From Chryseolinea sp. H1M3-3 (GTDB lineage: Bacteria; Bacteroidota; Bacteroidia; Cytophagales; Cyclobacteriaceae), in assembly GCF_029360725.1 (NCBI RefSeq), contig NZ_JARKMY010000014.1, positions 186,001 through 250,000 of the forward strand: a DNA stretch of 64,000 nucleotides. Reading direction: 5' to 3'. Under the pieces are notes generated by a model, which did not search any database, had not been told where the DNA came from, and worked only from the letters and a program-made list of their open reading frames with translations. Below, piece by piece: positions 54,062 through 62,041 of this stretch (position 1 is the stretch's first letter; each line of letters begins with the position of its first letter). The position numbers were made by a program, and so were the translations under genes.

Positions 54062-54610
54062 TTATATTGAATCATTTGAAATCTCACTTGTATTCCATAC
54101 TAGCAGGGCGTTGCCAAATGACGTTTTATTTTTTTTGAAATCATTCACAGAGATTATTTCAATTTTTATATTTCTGTGCAGCAGGCTTTTGGCTTTTTTC
54201 ACAAGCTTATTTAGGTAGCTTTCATTTACAGATCCTACTAAAACCAACTCAATAGTGCCAGTATCCTTGCCTTTTGCATAATCTCCCACAATAAAAGCTA
54301 GCTTGAGATCGCCAAGTCTTGAAAGAATGTTTTCAATGATTTTATCAATGCCTAGATATTTGTGAACGAGACTTCTTAGTTCATTATATAGGGGATGCTT
54401 TGTATTAGCTCGATAAACAATAGTCCTTCCCTCTTCACTGAAAATCAAATACCCGGCTTTTGAAAGATTATTCAATTCATGCCGAATCGCATTAGTGGAT
54501 TCCCCGAATTCCTCTGCCATTCCTCTCAAATAGGCAGTCGCATGGCTGTTAGTAAAGAACTTTAGCAGCATCTTAATCCGTGTCTTGGATGTGATTAAGG
54601 AATCTAACAA
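54062..54610 (-). CDS. Winged-helix regulator with a degenerate nucleotidyltransferase-like domain
   Basis: The 182-aa protein has an N-terminal wHTH (LITSKTRIKMLLKFF, LRGMAEEFGESTNAIRHELN, KAGYLIFSEEGRTIVYRAN). The C-terminal half has AFIVGDYAKGKDTGTIELVLVG, which aligns with the Pol-beta-type signature GSxAxG-(S)DIDL. Here the GS is GD and the catalytic acidic pair is replaced (TIEL), so catalysis is unlikely. Such proteins sit in Bacteroidota exopolysaccharide loci between export genes and are thought to be regulators. The start is TTG 54610, just before the conserved LDSLITSKTRIK beginning. Confidence 0.82.
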   Translation of the reverse strand: MLDSLITSKTRIKMLLKFFTNSHATAYLRGMAEEFGESTNAIRHELNNLSKAGYLIFSEEGRTIVYRANTKHPLYNELRSLVHKYLGIDKIIENILSRLGDLKLAFIVGDYAKGKDTGTIELVLVGSVNESYLNKLVKKAKSLLHRNIKIEIISVNDFKKNKTSFGNALLVWNTSEISNDSI

Positions 54611-54737
54611 GGTGTTTAAGGGTTGTGTCAGAAATCAGCGTAAAGGCAAATGCCTTATGCATCACAAAGATAAGAGGGAATGTCTAATGAGTAAAATTTT
54701 TACTCTATAAACCGCGAGCTATGGGAAAAAAGGTATG

Positions 54738-57149
54738 TTAATCTGAATAATATCCACCGGCTTTTTCATTTTTTCCACCGCTACTGTAGCCATAGCCGTA
54801 TCCATAACCATATCCATATCCATATCCGCCGTATCCATAACCCAAGCCAGATTTCCTGAGGTCGTTAAACAGTATACTGATGTTCGTGAGTTTTCCTATT
54901 TGATAAAACTCTTCAAGTGATTGTAAGGCAATGTTGGGCGTAAAATTCTGTCGTATTACATAAATGGAATGATCAGCATACTTCGAGATAACAAACGCGT
55001 CGGCCACAAAAGATAGTGGAGGGGTGTCTATAATAATAAAGTCGAATGTTTTTCGGAGCTCAAGCATTAATTCTTCCATTGCTGGACGAATCAGCAATTC
55101 ACTGGGGTTGGGTGGCATGGGACCGCCTGAAATCAAATAAAGATCTTCAATTTTACTTTTTTGTATAATTTGCTCCCGTGTAGCCATACCAGACAAGTAT
55201 TGACTTAGGCCAACTTCATTGGTTAACCCAAGATCATCAAATAACTTGGGTCGTCTCAAATCTGCACCCACTATTATGGTTTTCTTTCCAGCCATGGCGA
55301 TAACAGATGCTAAGTTGAGCGTTGTAAAAGACTTGCCCTCCCCCGGTATCGAGGACGTAACCATAAAAACAAGGTGATCTTTATTAGCCGTAAAATAGTT
55401 AAGATTAGAACGCAACGCCCGAAATGACTCAGCCATAGCAGACTTTGGTCTACTGTTTACCACTAGCTGGTCAAATGAAGAATTGTGCCCTATACCGCCT
55501 ATGACGGGCACGGACGTTAACTTTTCAATATCCTCACGCGATTGAATTCGACTGTTAAAAAGCTCTAGAAGAACAAAACTCAGCAAGGGCAAGAAAATAC
55601 CAATACCCGCTGCTGTTATGTAGTTTTGCTTTACTTTAGGAGATATGGGGCCTCCCGCCATCGGAGGATTTACGACGACGATATCGGACGTTGTTGACGC
55701 CCTGGAAAGGCCCGCTTCAGTGCGCTTTTGTAAAAGAAATACATAAAGATTTTCTTTTAACCCATAATTTCGCTTAATATCCACCAGTTCGCGTTGCGTG
55801 CGAGGAAGTTTTGATAACTGTGCCTCTACAAGCTTGATCTGCTCATTTATAAAAGCAATATTTATTTTATGTGTTTCCCGGCTATTTGCAATGGCTTTAA
55901 TTATGTCACCCTTTATAAACTCAATTTTTTTAAGCTTAGACTGCAAAATTGGATTATCCTCCATACGTTCGGCTGCATTGCTCTTGTATATTTTTACTTG
56001 AGTTTGTTCTTGAATAAGAGTAGTGACTAGAGATGCAACAATGTTATCCGTGATACCAACACTTGTGGGAGTAAAGATCCCATCATATTGGTCGTTTTTT
56101 AATAATTCGGTTATGTATTTATAATAATTATCCAACAATCTATATTGGAATTTTTGCGTCTCAAATGCCTCTATTTTTTGATACAACCTATCTGTCTCGG
56201 ATTCAAGGCTTGTTATGATGTTCCTCTCCTTGAAATTTTCAACCTGGTCTTCATACTCATTTAAGGAATCGCCTATAACGAGGAGCTGTTCATCGAGAAA
56301 ACGAATCGCCATAGTTGCAACTTTATTCTTCTTTTCGACGTCATAAAATTGATAACGCTCGATGAATTTGTTAAGAAAATCAATTTCTTTTTTTGCAACC
56401 GGACCATGAATATCCAAGTTCACAACAGAAGCACCAATTTGCGCAAATGTTGCTCCTAGTTTTGACGAGTAAATCTTAGCAAGTGACAAAGGATCATTGA
56501 ACCTAATCGTAAACTGTTGACCAACATATTCTCTTACGGAACGAGTTTTTTCTAGCAATAAATAAAATCCATTGATTCGTAAGGTGTCATTAAATGCTAA
56601 AGATGTAAATTTTTTTCCTGCCTCTTCATCGGCTCCGACATATTGAAGTGTAAATGTATTTTCGTTGAGAATAGTGAAATACATTGAGACCCCAGTTGGT
56701 CTCATCCCTTTCGGTAGAATGTGAAACTTAACTGGGAAAGTAGGGTCATAAAATTCAGTAGTCTTTAATTCTCCTTCCCGGTACATTGAAACTTCAAAAC
56801 CTAACGTATCCATGACTTCTTGTAGTAAGGGATACGACTTCATAATGTAGAGCTCGTTATAAAAATTTCGATAAGGATTAATAAGCTCGTTATTATATAA
56901 AAATTTCGCACCTACGTTCTCATCGTTTTCTTTTATGATAATAGATGCTTTTACTGGGTAAATTCTTGGGCTATATCGGTTAATTATGTAGGCAATTGTT
57001 AATGAAATCAATAAGGAAAGAATGATGATATACCAAAATCTAATTATGCGATCAACGACTCGTTTCAAATTGATTTGTACCCCTGGCGAATTTTGTTTCG
57101 CAGGACCAATATCTTGTAACTCCGGAATGTTATCTATTGACTGTTTCAA
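54738..57149 (-). CDS. Polysaccharide co-polymerase/tyrosine autokinase, Wzc-like
   Basis: The 803-aa protein has a Wzz-type N-terminal domain with first membrane helix (about 37-56), a long periplasmic coiled region (about 270-470), a second helix near 515-530, and a BY-kinase domain. The latter shows SSIPGEGKSF (Walker A, 599-608), IIVGADLRRP (Walker A') and FIIIDTPPL (Walker B). The tail (about 772-803) has eleven Tyr in a Gly/Tyr repeat, the autophosphorylation cluster. It controls chain length and export with the Wza-like protein 2 bp upstream. The start is TTG 57149, right after the upstream stop. Confidence 0.94.
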   Translation of the reverse strand: MKQSIDNIPELQDIGPAKQNSPGVQINLKRVVDRIIRFWYIIILSLLISLTIAYIINRYSPRIYPVKASIIIKENDENVGAKFLYNNELINPYRNFYNELYIMKSYPLLQEVMDTLGFEVSMYREGELKTTEFYDPTFPVKFHILPKGMRPTGVSMYFTILNENTFTLQYVGADEEAGKKFTSLAFNDTLRINGFYLLLEKTRSVREYVGQQFTIRFNDPLSLAKIYSSKLGATFAQIGASVVNLDIHGPVAKKEIDFLNKFIERYQFYDVEKKNKVATMAIRFLDEQLLVIGDSLNEYEDQVENFKERNIITSLESETDRLYQKIEAFETQKFQYRLLDNYYKYITELLKNDQYDGIFTPTSVGITDNIVASLVTTLIQEQTQVKIYKSNAAERMEDNPILQSKLKKIEFIKGDIIKAIANSRETHKINIAFINEQIKLVEAQLSKLPRTQRELVDIKRNYGLKENLYVFLLQKRTEAGLSRASTTSDIVVVNPPMAGGPISPKVKQNYITAAGIGIFLPLLSFVLLELFNSRIQSREDIEKLTSVPVIGGIGHNSSFDQLVVNSRPKSAMAESFRALRSNLNYFTANKDHLVFMVTSSIPGEGKSFTTLNLASVIAMAGKKTIIVGADLRRPKLFDDLGLTNEVGLSQYLSGMATREQIIQKSKIEDLYLISGGPMPPNPSELLIRPAMEELMLELRKTFDFIIIDTPPLSFVADAFVISKYADHSIYVIRQNFTPNIALQSLEEFYQIGKLTNISILFNDLRKSGLGYGYGGYGYGYGYGYGYGYSSGGKNEKAGGYYSD
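54790..54850 (-). repeat. Hexanucleotide (TATGGA-like) microsatellite in the Wzc tail
   Basis: On the coding strand this stretch is a run of near-identical six-base units (GGATAT/GGTTAT/GGATAC/GGCTAT) encoding alternating Gly and Tyr. As the unit is a multiple of three, gain or loss would change the number of Tyr residues without breaking the frame. Confidence 0.75.
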
Positions 57150-57151
57150 TG

Positions 57152-57955
57152 TTATCTCGTTGATAAGCTGTAGATTAAAAAAGCAAACGATAATGTTGTT
57201 GTGATAATTCCAAGATTACTGGTAAAGTATCGTTTGAAAGTCCGCTGCTTTAATGGGGGAACGATAAGCACATCATTCTGTTGCACATAGTAGTAAGGGG
57301 ATTCCAAATAATCCTCATTTAATAGGTTTACATAAAATATTTCAGCATTATTATTATTCTGACGAATAACTTTTACTCTGCTTCTGTCTGCGAGTTCGGC
57401 AAACCCACCCGCCTGTCCTATGGCTTCCATCATTGTCAGACGGGTTGTGACAGAAGTAACCGTTTTTTCACCATTCACCTCACCCAAAATAGTAAACCTA
57501 AAATTTAGCATGCGCACACGTACTATAACATCAGGTATGAATTTCGAAGCAGCGGCCTTAATTGAATCCTGAGCCTCAAATAGAGTCAATCCTGCAACTT
57601 TAATTTTCCCTAAAACCGCAAATTCTATTTCGCCTTCCAGATTAACTACTATACCTGATGCGGCAGCTCCAGTTGCAACGTTTCCCGCAGTTCGACCTTG
57701 CGCCGCAAGTTTCCCTAAGAAATCAAATGCATCATTTTCATCGCTGAGCGTTTCAAAACTTATACTCAATATATCCTGGGGTTGGATCCGATATTCTTGT
57801 ATATCTAACTTATGAGATCTTAATATCGAATCGGTCGGAATGGACTTCCTGTTCTTTAGTTCATCTTCTTTCTGCAAATAAACCAACTTCTTTGCTGGAA
57901 CACAGGCGTTTAAAACTATTACGGCTATTCCAAAAATCAGCCAAATCCGGGTCAT
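57152..57955 (-). CDS. Polysaccharide export lipoprotein, Wza-like (SLBB type)
   Basis: The 267-aa protein has a lipoprotein signal with lipobox IVLNAC near residues 14-19 (counting from MTRIWLIFG). A poly-export domain follows (IQEYRIQPQDILSISFETLS), then a middle FTILGEVNGEKTVTSVTTRL and a C-terminal hydrophobic segment (LGIITTTLSFAFLIYSL). It forms the outer-membrane or periplasmic export channel with the Wzc-like kinase downstream. I prefer ATG 57955 over the in-frame TTG at 57976 because a -7 promoter element lies at 57985-57992, which would leave almost no leader for the TTG. Confidence 0.9.
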   Translation of the reverse strand: MTRIWLIFGIAVIVLNACVPAKKLVYLQKEDELKNRKSIPTDSILRSHKLDIQEYRIQPQDILSISFETLSDENDAFDFLGKLAAQGRTAGNVATGAAASGIVVNLEGEIEFAVLGKIKVAGLTLFEAQDSIKAAASKFIPDVIVRVRMLNFRFTILGEVNGEKTVTSVTTRLTMMEAIGQAGGFAELADRSRVKVIRQNNNNAEIFYVNLLNEDYLESPYYYVQQNDVLIVPPLKQRTFKRYFTSNLGIITTTLSFAFLIYSLSTR

Positions 57956-57984
57956 TTCTATGTTTTTCGTTTTCAAAGAAGGGG

Positions 57985-57992
57985 CAAATATA
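57985..57992 (-). promoter_or_regulatory. Bacteroidota -7 promoter element (TATATTTG) for the export operon
   Basis: On the minus strand TATATTTG fits TAnnTTTG exactly and is about 30 bases upstream of the ATG at 57955. A convincing -33 TTG is not found at the standard spacing. The remaining gap to 58247 is AT-rich with no further element that I recognise. This would drive the Wza/Wzc genes and possibly the long minus-strand run behind them. Confidence 0.5.
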
Positions 57993-58247
57993 CAGGTTGT
58001 TGTGTAATTTCCTTTATAAAGTTTTCCCTTTGCTAAAGGAGCTAACGTAGGAAATTTTAAATAATTTTCCAGGAAACACGATGTAACGGATTTAGTTTAA
58101 AACTTATCGATTTTGGCACTTTTAGATTAAGCGTTTAAAACTGGTAATAAACAAGGAAGTAGCATTGCCGCCTTTGCAAAGCTTTAGTCTGACGAGAAAT
58201 CCTAAAGTCTAACTTCTGAATCAATGATTGATACCACTCAACGTCGT

Positions 58248-59249
58248 TTACTCATACAGCGCACAAGCCTTCCCCAATGCTTCCTTTATTTTCTCCTGCA
58301 AACTCAAAGGCTTCAGCACTTTTACTTCTGCCCCATAACTCAGCAACGTTTGCAGCAATTCATAATTAGGTTTTAGCGCAAGTGTAACACGCAAGCCTTC
58401 GTCGTTATCGGCGATGGTGGTTTGTGTGTCGTGGAGGTGAAGGGTTTTGACATAGTTTCCCTGGGAGGGTGTGAATAACAATTCCACTTCTTCTACATCC
58501 CCTTTCACAATGGTGACGCCTATGGTATGGCGAAAGCATGCATAGATATTGTCTTCCTTGTTTTCTTTGAATGGGGCAGGATGCTCTACTATTTCTTCGA
58601 TCCTATCTAATGCGAGCGTCACGTTGGTCTTGCGCAATTCACTGTAACCACGGGTGTACCAACGGGATTTATATTCCTTCAACAGGTAAGGATGAAAAAT
58701 GTGCGTGTAGGGGTTGTCATGATCAAATTTCTTATATGTGATCTTGATGGGTTGTTTGTTATGCAGCGCATGCATGATCGGGTCAAAGTACATGATACCT
58801 TTATAATACGGCACTTTCTCGAACTCAATGATGCCGTGCTGCGGTTTGTCTTTTTGCTTCAACTGTTCGGCTACCTTACCAAGCTTATCGAACATTCCTT
58901 CAAGCTGATTCACGACGAGTGCGCCTTTATATTTTTGTAAGGAATTGACCAGAACTGAAAAGGCCTGAATGTCCTCTTCACTTAGCGGTAACGCATCGAT
59001 CGAATAGTCAGGATCGGTGTAGTAATAACCTTTGTTGGTTCGACAATATACTATCGGAGCGAAATATCCGAGTCGTTCGTCACAACGCATGTTTTCCAGG
59101 TCGGACTTCAATGATCGTAATGAAATTTGTAAGTCATGCTCGCCAAGTTTAGCGATCAGCTCATCGGGCGACCAATGTTTTTTACGTTTGCTGGTTAGAC
59201 ATGCGTTTATAATTCTATAACGGAGGTAAGGATTTTTACCGGCTGCCAT
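58248..59249 (-). CDS. WYL-domain transcriptional regulator
   Basis: The 333-aa protein has an N-terminal wHTH (PYLRYRIINACLTSKRKKHW, ELIAKLGEHDLQISLRSLK) and a WYL domain with ITYKKFDHDNPYTHIFHPYL and KEYKSRWYTRGYSELR (the W-Y-x-x-G core). The C-terminal extension reads EVKVLKPLSLQEKIKEAL. The ATG at 59249 is chosen; an in-frame TTG at 59315 adds a hydrophobic stretch unlike the family. WYL regulators sense small ligands or nucleic acids. It is transcribed away from the paralogue cassette. Confidence 0.9.
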   Translation of the reverse strand: MAAGKNPYLRYRIINACLTSKRKKHWSPDELIAKLGEHDLQISLRSLKSDLENMRCDERLGYFAPIVYCRTNKGYYYTDPDYSIDALPLSEEDIQAFSVLVNSLQKYKGALVVNQLEGMFDKLGKVAEQLKQKDKPQHGIIEFEKVPYYKGIMYFDPIMHALHNKQPIKITYKKFDHDNPYTHIFHPYLLKEYKSRWYTRGYSELRKTNVTLALDRIEEIVEHPAPFKENKEDNIYACFRHTIGVTIVKGDVEEVELLFTPSQGNYVKTLHLHDTQTTIADNDEGLRVTLALKPNYELLQTLLSYGAEVKVLKPLSLQEKIKEALGKACALYE

Positions 59250-59418
59250 GTAACGTTTGGTTATACTCGAAAATAGAAAAAAGTAGTTAAAAGCAAAAGT
59301 CAGTAATAACAACAAGGCGAAGCGTACGTCCGTCTACTCCTACCCCCGTGAAAGGACAAACATCCTTCATCATCTTCATTTTTTTCTTTTATCAAATAAA
59401 ATAAACACGCAACGGATT

Positions 59419-59434
59419 TGTGCAGGACTGCACA
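59419..59434. promoter_or_regulatory. Inverted repeat TGTGCAG-GA-CTGCACA, candidate operator
   Basis: Two perfect 7-base arms with a 2-base centre. The same GTGCAG/CTGCAC half-sites recur at 59694-59712, which argues for a protein-binding site instead of chance. It lies between the WYL regulator and the paralogue cassette. Confidence 0.45.
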
Positions 59435-59511
59435 TGACCATTTTTTTTACGCCTCGCATCTGTGACCCTCGGCGCTTTTTAAAAAGGCCGAAAACACAAT
59501 GAAAAACCGAG

Positions 59512-59563
59512 GAGCATGGAGAAGCATGGAGCTATCATGGAGCTAACATGGAGCTATCATGGA
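59512..59563. repeat. Short tandem repeat, CATGGA-ended units
   Basis: Five consecutive units of 9-11 bases each ending CATGGA (GAGCATGGA, GAAGCATGGA, GCTATCATGGA, GCTAACATGGA, GCTATCATGGA). Confidence 0.75.
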
Positions 59564-59693
59564 CAAGTGCCGACTGAGACCTGGAAGTAAAAACACGAAT
59601 TTGATTTTTGGGCGATGTGCAATTTTGCGCAGCGGTTACGTTGGTGAGAGATTCTTTCAAAAAAAATAAAAAAAAATTTCAACATTTTTTTTG

Positions 59694-59712
59694 CGTGCAG
59701 ACTGGCTGCACG
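59694..59712. promoter_or_regulatory. Inverted repeat CGTGCAG-ACTGG-CTGCACG upstream of a -7 element
   Basis: Perfect 7-base arms with a 5-base spacer, ending 9 bases before the TAATTTTG element at 59722-59729. Position overlapping the expected core promoter fits repression or activation of the gene at 59807. Confidence 0.5.
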
Positions 59713-59721
59713 GTGACGACA

Positions 59722-59729
59722 TAATTTTG
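59722..59729 (+). promoter_or_regulatory. Candidate -7 element (TAATTTTG) for the three-paralogue cassette
   Basis: TAATTTTG matches TAnnTTTG and lies 77 bases before ATG 59807. The -33 TTG is not at consensus distance, so an activator may be needed. Confidence 0.4.
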
Positions 59730-59806
59730 AAACATCAATTAATAACACAGGCCTGTTAAAAAATTGAAAAGTTAAAATTATGTATAACCCTTAAACAAAA
59801 ACAAAA

Positions 59807-60373
59807 ATGGGAAATGTAAAATTGAATGCACTCCTTGAAGGAGTGAGTGGAAAAGTTGGGTCAAACCTTGTCTTGCGCAAACGTGGTAAGCGAACAATTC
59901 TCGCAACCAATGGTGAAAGAACTGGTGTACTCACAGAAAAGCAAAAGGTAGTTCGTGAGCGGTTCAAGAACGCGGCAACCTACGCAAAGTCAGCGCTTAG
60001 AAATCCGGAGATTAAAGCAGTTTATGAGGCTGCTGCAAAGGGTGATGAGTTCATGACAGCGTTTACCGTGGCGGTAAGAGATTACCTGCGTCCGCCACAG
60101 ATTGCAGCGATTTTGCTGGAAGGCTACACAGGTCAGCCTGGTAGTATTATTCAAGTCAGACCGATCGATGATTTTAAAATCGTACGGATCAACGTTAGTA
60201 TTAATGCTCCCGATGGGACCTTGCTGGAAACCGGCGATGCTGTCCAACAAGATGGCGAGATGGATTATCAGTATGCGGCAGTACAGGCAAATGCGGTGCT
60301 CGCTGGTACAAAAGTAACCGTCAAGGCGATCGACAGGCCCGGTAATGAAACGATTGAAGAACGTGTTCTTTAG
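59807..60373 (+). CDS. Tandem paralogue 1, unknown function (188 aa)
   Basis: I do not know its function. The N-terminus has KLNALLEGVSGKVGSNLVLR, a Gly/Lys motif like the start of the DUF6266-type Bacteroidota proteins, and a basic stretch. A conserved middle follows: NAATYAKSALRNPEIKAVYE and AFTVAVRDYLRPPQI. A C-terminal beta-rich half (QVRPIDDFKIVRINVSINA) ends in AIDRPGNETIEERVL. No signal peptide or membrane helix is seen. Two similar genes follow on the same strand, and 126 bp separate it from the second, with a palindromic element in the gap. ATG 59807 sits after an A-rich leader. Confidence 0.8.
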   Translation: MGNVKLNALLEGVSGKVGSNLVLRKRGKRTILATNGERTGVLTEKQKVVRERFKNAATYAKSALRNPEIKAVYEAAAKGDEFMTAFTVAVRDYLRPPQIAAILLEGYTGQPGSIIQVRPIDDFKIVRINVSINAPDGTLLETGDAVQQDGEMDYQYAAVQANAVLAGTKVTVKAIDRPGNETIEERVL

Positions 60374-60417
60374 TCAGCATTTCAATAAGGCTGCTGCTTC
60401 TTCTTTCAACCCTGCAA

Positions 60418-60455
60418 CCTGCCTCCGCCATGGAGGAGGTAGGCCAGGGGTTGAT
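60418..60455. repeat. Palindromic element CCTGCC...GGTAGGCCAGG between paralogues 1 and 2
   Basis: CCTGCCTCC-GCCAT-GGAGGAGGTAGG can fold into a GC-rich hairpin in an otherwise AT-rich gap. The same ends (CCTGCC ... GGTAGGCC) occur at 63921-63940, where the sequence looks inserted. After it the 15-base word CTTAAACCAATTTAT occurs twice (60469 and 60483). Confidence 0.6.
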
Positions 60456-60499
60456 TAACCTTAAACCAATTTATCAACCATCTTAAACCAATTTATTTT

Positions 60500-61066
60500 A
60501 TGGCTATTATAGAAAATAATATACTGCTGCATGGCATTAGTGGCAAGCTGGGGAATGTTGTGTTTCGTCAGCTAAATGGAAAAACAATTATGTGTCTTCC
60601 TCCGCAAAGGCGGGCAGCACCTACTGCTATTCAAAAAGAACAACGCGAACGATTTAGACTGGCAACCATGTATGCAAAAATGGCACTCGACGATCCTGAC
60701 TTGAAGTACATGTACGAAAAGGCGGCAAAAAAATTGAAGTCCACCAGCGCATATGCCGCTGCCGTTGCAGACTATCTGAAACGGCCGGAAATCGAAGAAA
60801 TTACCACCGGTGTTGATACCGGAAGTAAAGAAGCTTTCATTTTCATTACCAGTGCCTCAAAAGGAAAAAACTTGTCGGTGTGCGTAACGATTTTCAGCGC
60901 AAACGGAAAAGTCATTGAGGCTGGCTACGTGAATTGCGATGGCTTTCAACGTGATTTTAAATACGTTGTACAACGGGCCAATTCCTTATCAGTCGGAAAC
61001 CTGGTTGAAGTAAAAGTGACGGACATGCCTGGAAACATCGCTGTAAAAACAGTAGTTATCGATTAA
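60500..61066 (+). CDS. Tandem paralogue 2, unknown function (188 aa)
   Basis: Same length and layout as paralogue 1: N-terminal ILLHGISGKLGNVVFRQLNG (Gly/Lys motif), middle RLATMYAKMALDDPDLKYMY and AYAAAVADYLKRPEI, and a beta-rich end with VKVTDMPGNIAVKTVVID. The conserved core is YAKxxLxxP...AAVxDYLxxPxI with a terminal DxPGN. Function not recognised. It is 4 bases upstream of paralogue 3, so both are probably on one transcript. Confidence 0.8.
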   Translation: MAIIENNILLHGISGKLGNVVFRQLNGKTIMCLPPQRRAAPTAIQKEQRERFRLATMYAKMALDDPDLKYMYEKAAKKLKSTSAYAAAVADYLKRPEIEEITTGVDTGSKEAFIFITSASKGKNLSVCVTIFSANGKVIEAGYVNCDGFQRDFKYVVQRANSLSVGNLVEVKVTDMPGNIAVKTVVID

Positions 61067-61070
61067 CGCT

Positions 61071-61652
61071 ATGGCTATCAGTGTAGTTTCATGGAGCGCA
61101 ATCGGCCGCAGCATCACAGACCTATTTTTTCCACCTGCATCCGTTGCGACTTTAGTAAATGATGATCTCCAACCTGCCAGACTGGAACGGATTCAGCGAG
61201 CTCACCTTTATGCAAAGGAGAAACTCCGAGATCCGGTGGCGAGTCAGTATTATGCTGTTATCGCCAAAAGGCTTCGCTATAATCATGCTTTCACTGCTGC
61301 TGTCAGGGATTATCTGACGCATCCGAGCATTGAGCATGTCATCACAGGTCGATATTCCGGAAAACGAGGTGACCAAATAATTATTGAGTCTGTTGATTAT
61401 TTAAAGATTGAAAAGGTCCAGGTGATGATGGTTCACTCAAATGGAAAATTGATTGAACACGGGAGTGCCATACGTCACAAAGGGAGTACGCGTTGGCGAT
61501 ACATTTGTACTGTAGAAAATCCAATTGTGGATGATACAAGAGTGAAGGTGATGGTGATTGACAGGCCAGGAAATATGACGATGAAGGAAGTAATTGTTCG
61601 ATGTTCAGAAGAAAATTTGAATATCGAATATCGAACACCGAACAAGGAATGA
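61071..61652 (+). CDS. Tandem paralogue 3, N-terminally divergent, C-terminus supplied by a repeat
   Basis: The 193-aa protein keeps the core (RAHLYAKEKLRDPVASQYYA, AFTAAVRDYLTHPSIEHVI, MVIDRPGNMTMKEVIV) but lacks the Gly/Lys N-terminal motif, which is replaced by ISVVSWSAIGRSITDLFF. Homology to the paralogues ends at KEVIV. The following residues (about 17, ending NIEYRTPNKE) and the stop are encoded by the dispersed repeat that starts at 61617, so the natural end of the gene was probably overwritten by repeat insertion. Confidence 0.78.
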   Translation: MAISVVSWSAIGRSITDLFFPPASVATLVNDDLQPARLERIQRAHLYAKEKLRDPVASQYYAVIAKRLRYNHAFTAAVRDYLTHPSIEHVITGRYSGKRGDQIIIESVDYLKIEKVQVMMVHSNGKLIEHGSAIRHKGSTRWRYICTVENPIVDDTRVKVMVIDRPGNMTMKEVIVRCSEENLNIEYRTPNKE

Positions 61653-62010
61653 TGAAGGGTTGGTCTTAACGTGCAGCCCCCTATTCGAGTCTTTTTCAGT
61701 TCTCCAATTACAGATTGAAATAGGTAAGCCTTCAGATCGAGCGCAGTTCATCATTCAATATTCGGTGTTCCTTGTTCGATATTCAAAACGGGATGAACAC
61801 TGAATATTGAACACCGAACAAGGAATGATGAAGGGTCGGGCTTAATCTGCAGCACCCGATTCGAGTCTTTTCAGTTCTCCAATTACAGATTGAAAAAAGT
61901 AAGCCTTCAGATCGAGCATAGTTCATCATTCGAGATTCGGTGTTCCTTGTTCGATATTCAAAAAACGGGATTGAACACCGAATATCGAACACCGAACAAG
62001 GAATGATGAA
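61617..62010. repeat. Tandem hairpin-type repeat: two full units and a third half unit
   Basis: Unit 1 (61620-61784) and unit 2 (61802-61959) each have a left arm GAACACCGAACAAGGAATGA and a right arm that is its reverse complement (TCATTC...GGTGTTCCTTGTTC). The shared core of about 95 bases contains CAGTTCTCCAATTACAGATT. A third left arm is at 61980-62010. The period is 176-178 bases. The arms could form long hairpins at the RNA level. The block lies between convergent genes, 61071-61652 (+) and 62042-62836 (-), and may act as a bidirectional terminator. I see no transposase. Confidence 0.85.
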
Positions 62011-62041
62011 GGGGCGTGGGGTGATAAGTTCGTGCACTACG

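Larger units (their letters stand above)
59250..59806. other. 557-bp non-coding regulatory-looking region
   Basis: No convincing gene. It holds a short tandem repeat with five CATGGA-ended units (59512-59563), two perfect inverted repeats of the GTGCAG...CTGCAC type (59419-59434 and 59694-59712), and a more imperfect relative near 59615-59632. A- and T-runs (59658-59692) and a candidate -7 element at 59722-59729 complete it. It separates the divergent WYL regulator and the three-paralogue cassette. Confidence 0.7.

Noticed and set aside
59471-59492. Near-palindrome GGCGCTTTTTAAAAAGGCCG as a terminator
   Set aside because: It is imperfect and not at the 3' end of any gene; the neighbouring gene on the minus strand starts, not ends, nearby.
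59557-59748. Minus-strand 63-codon frame in the regulatory region
   Set aside because: It contains the A/T-run and the inverted repeats, has low-complexity composition, and no supporting context.
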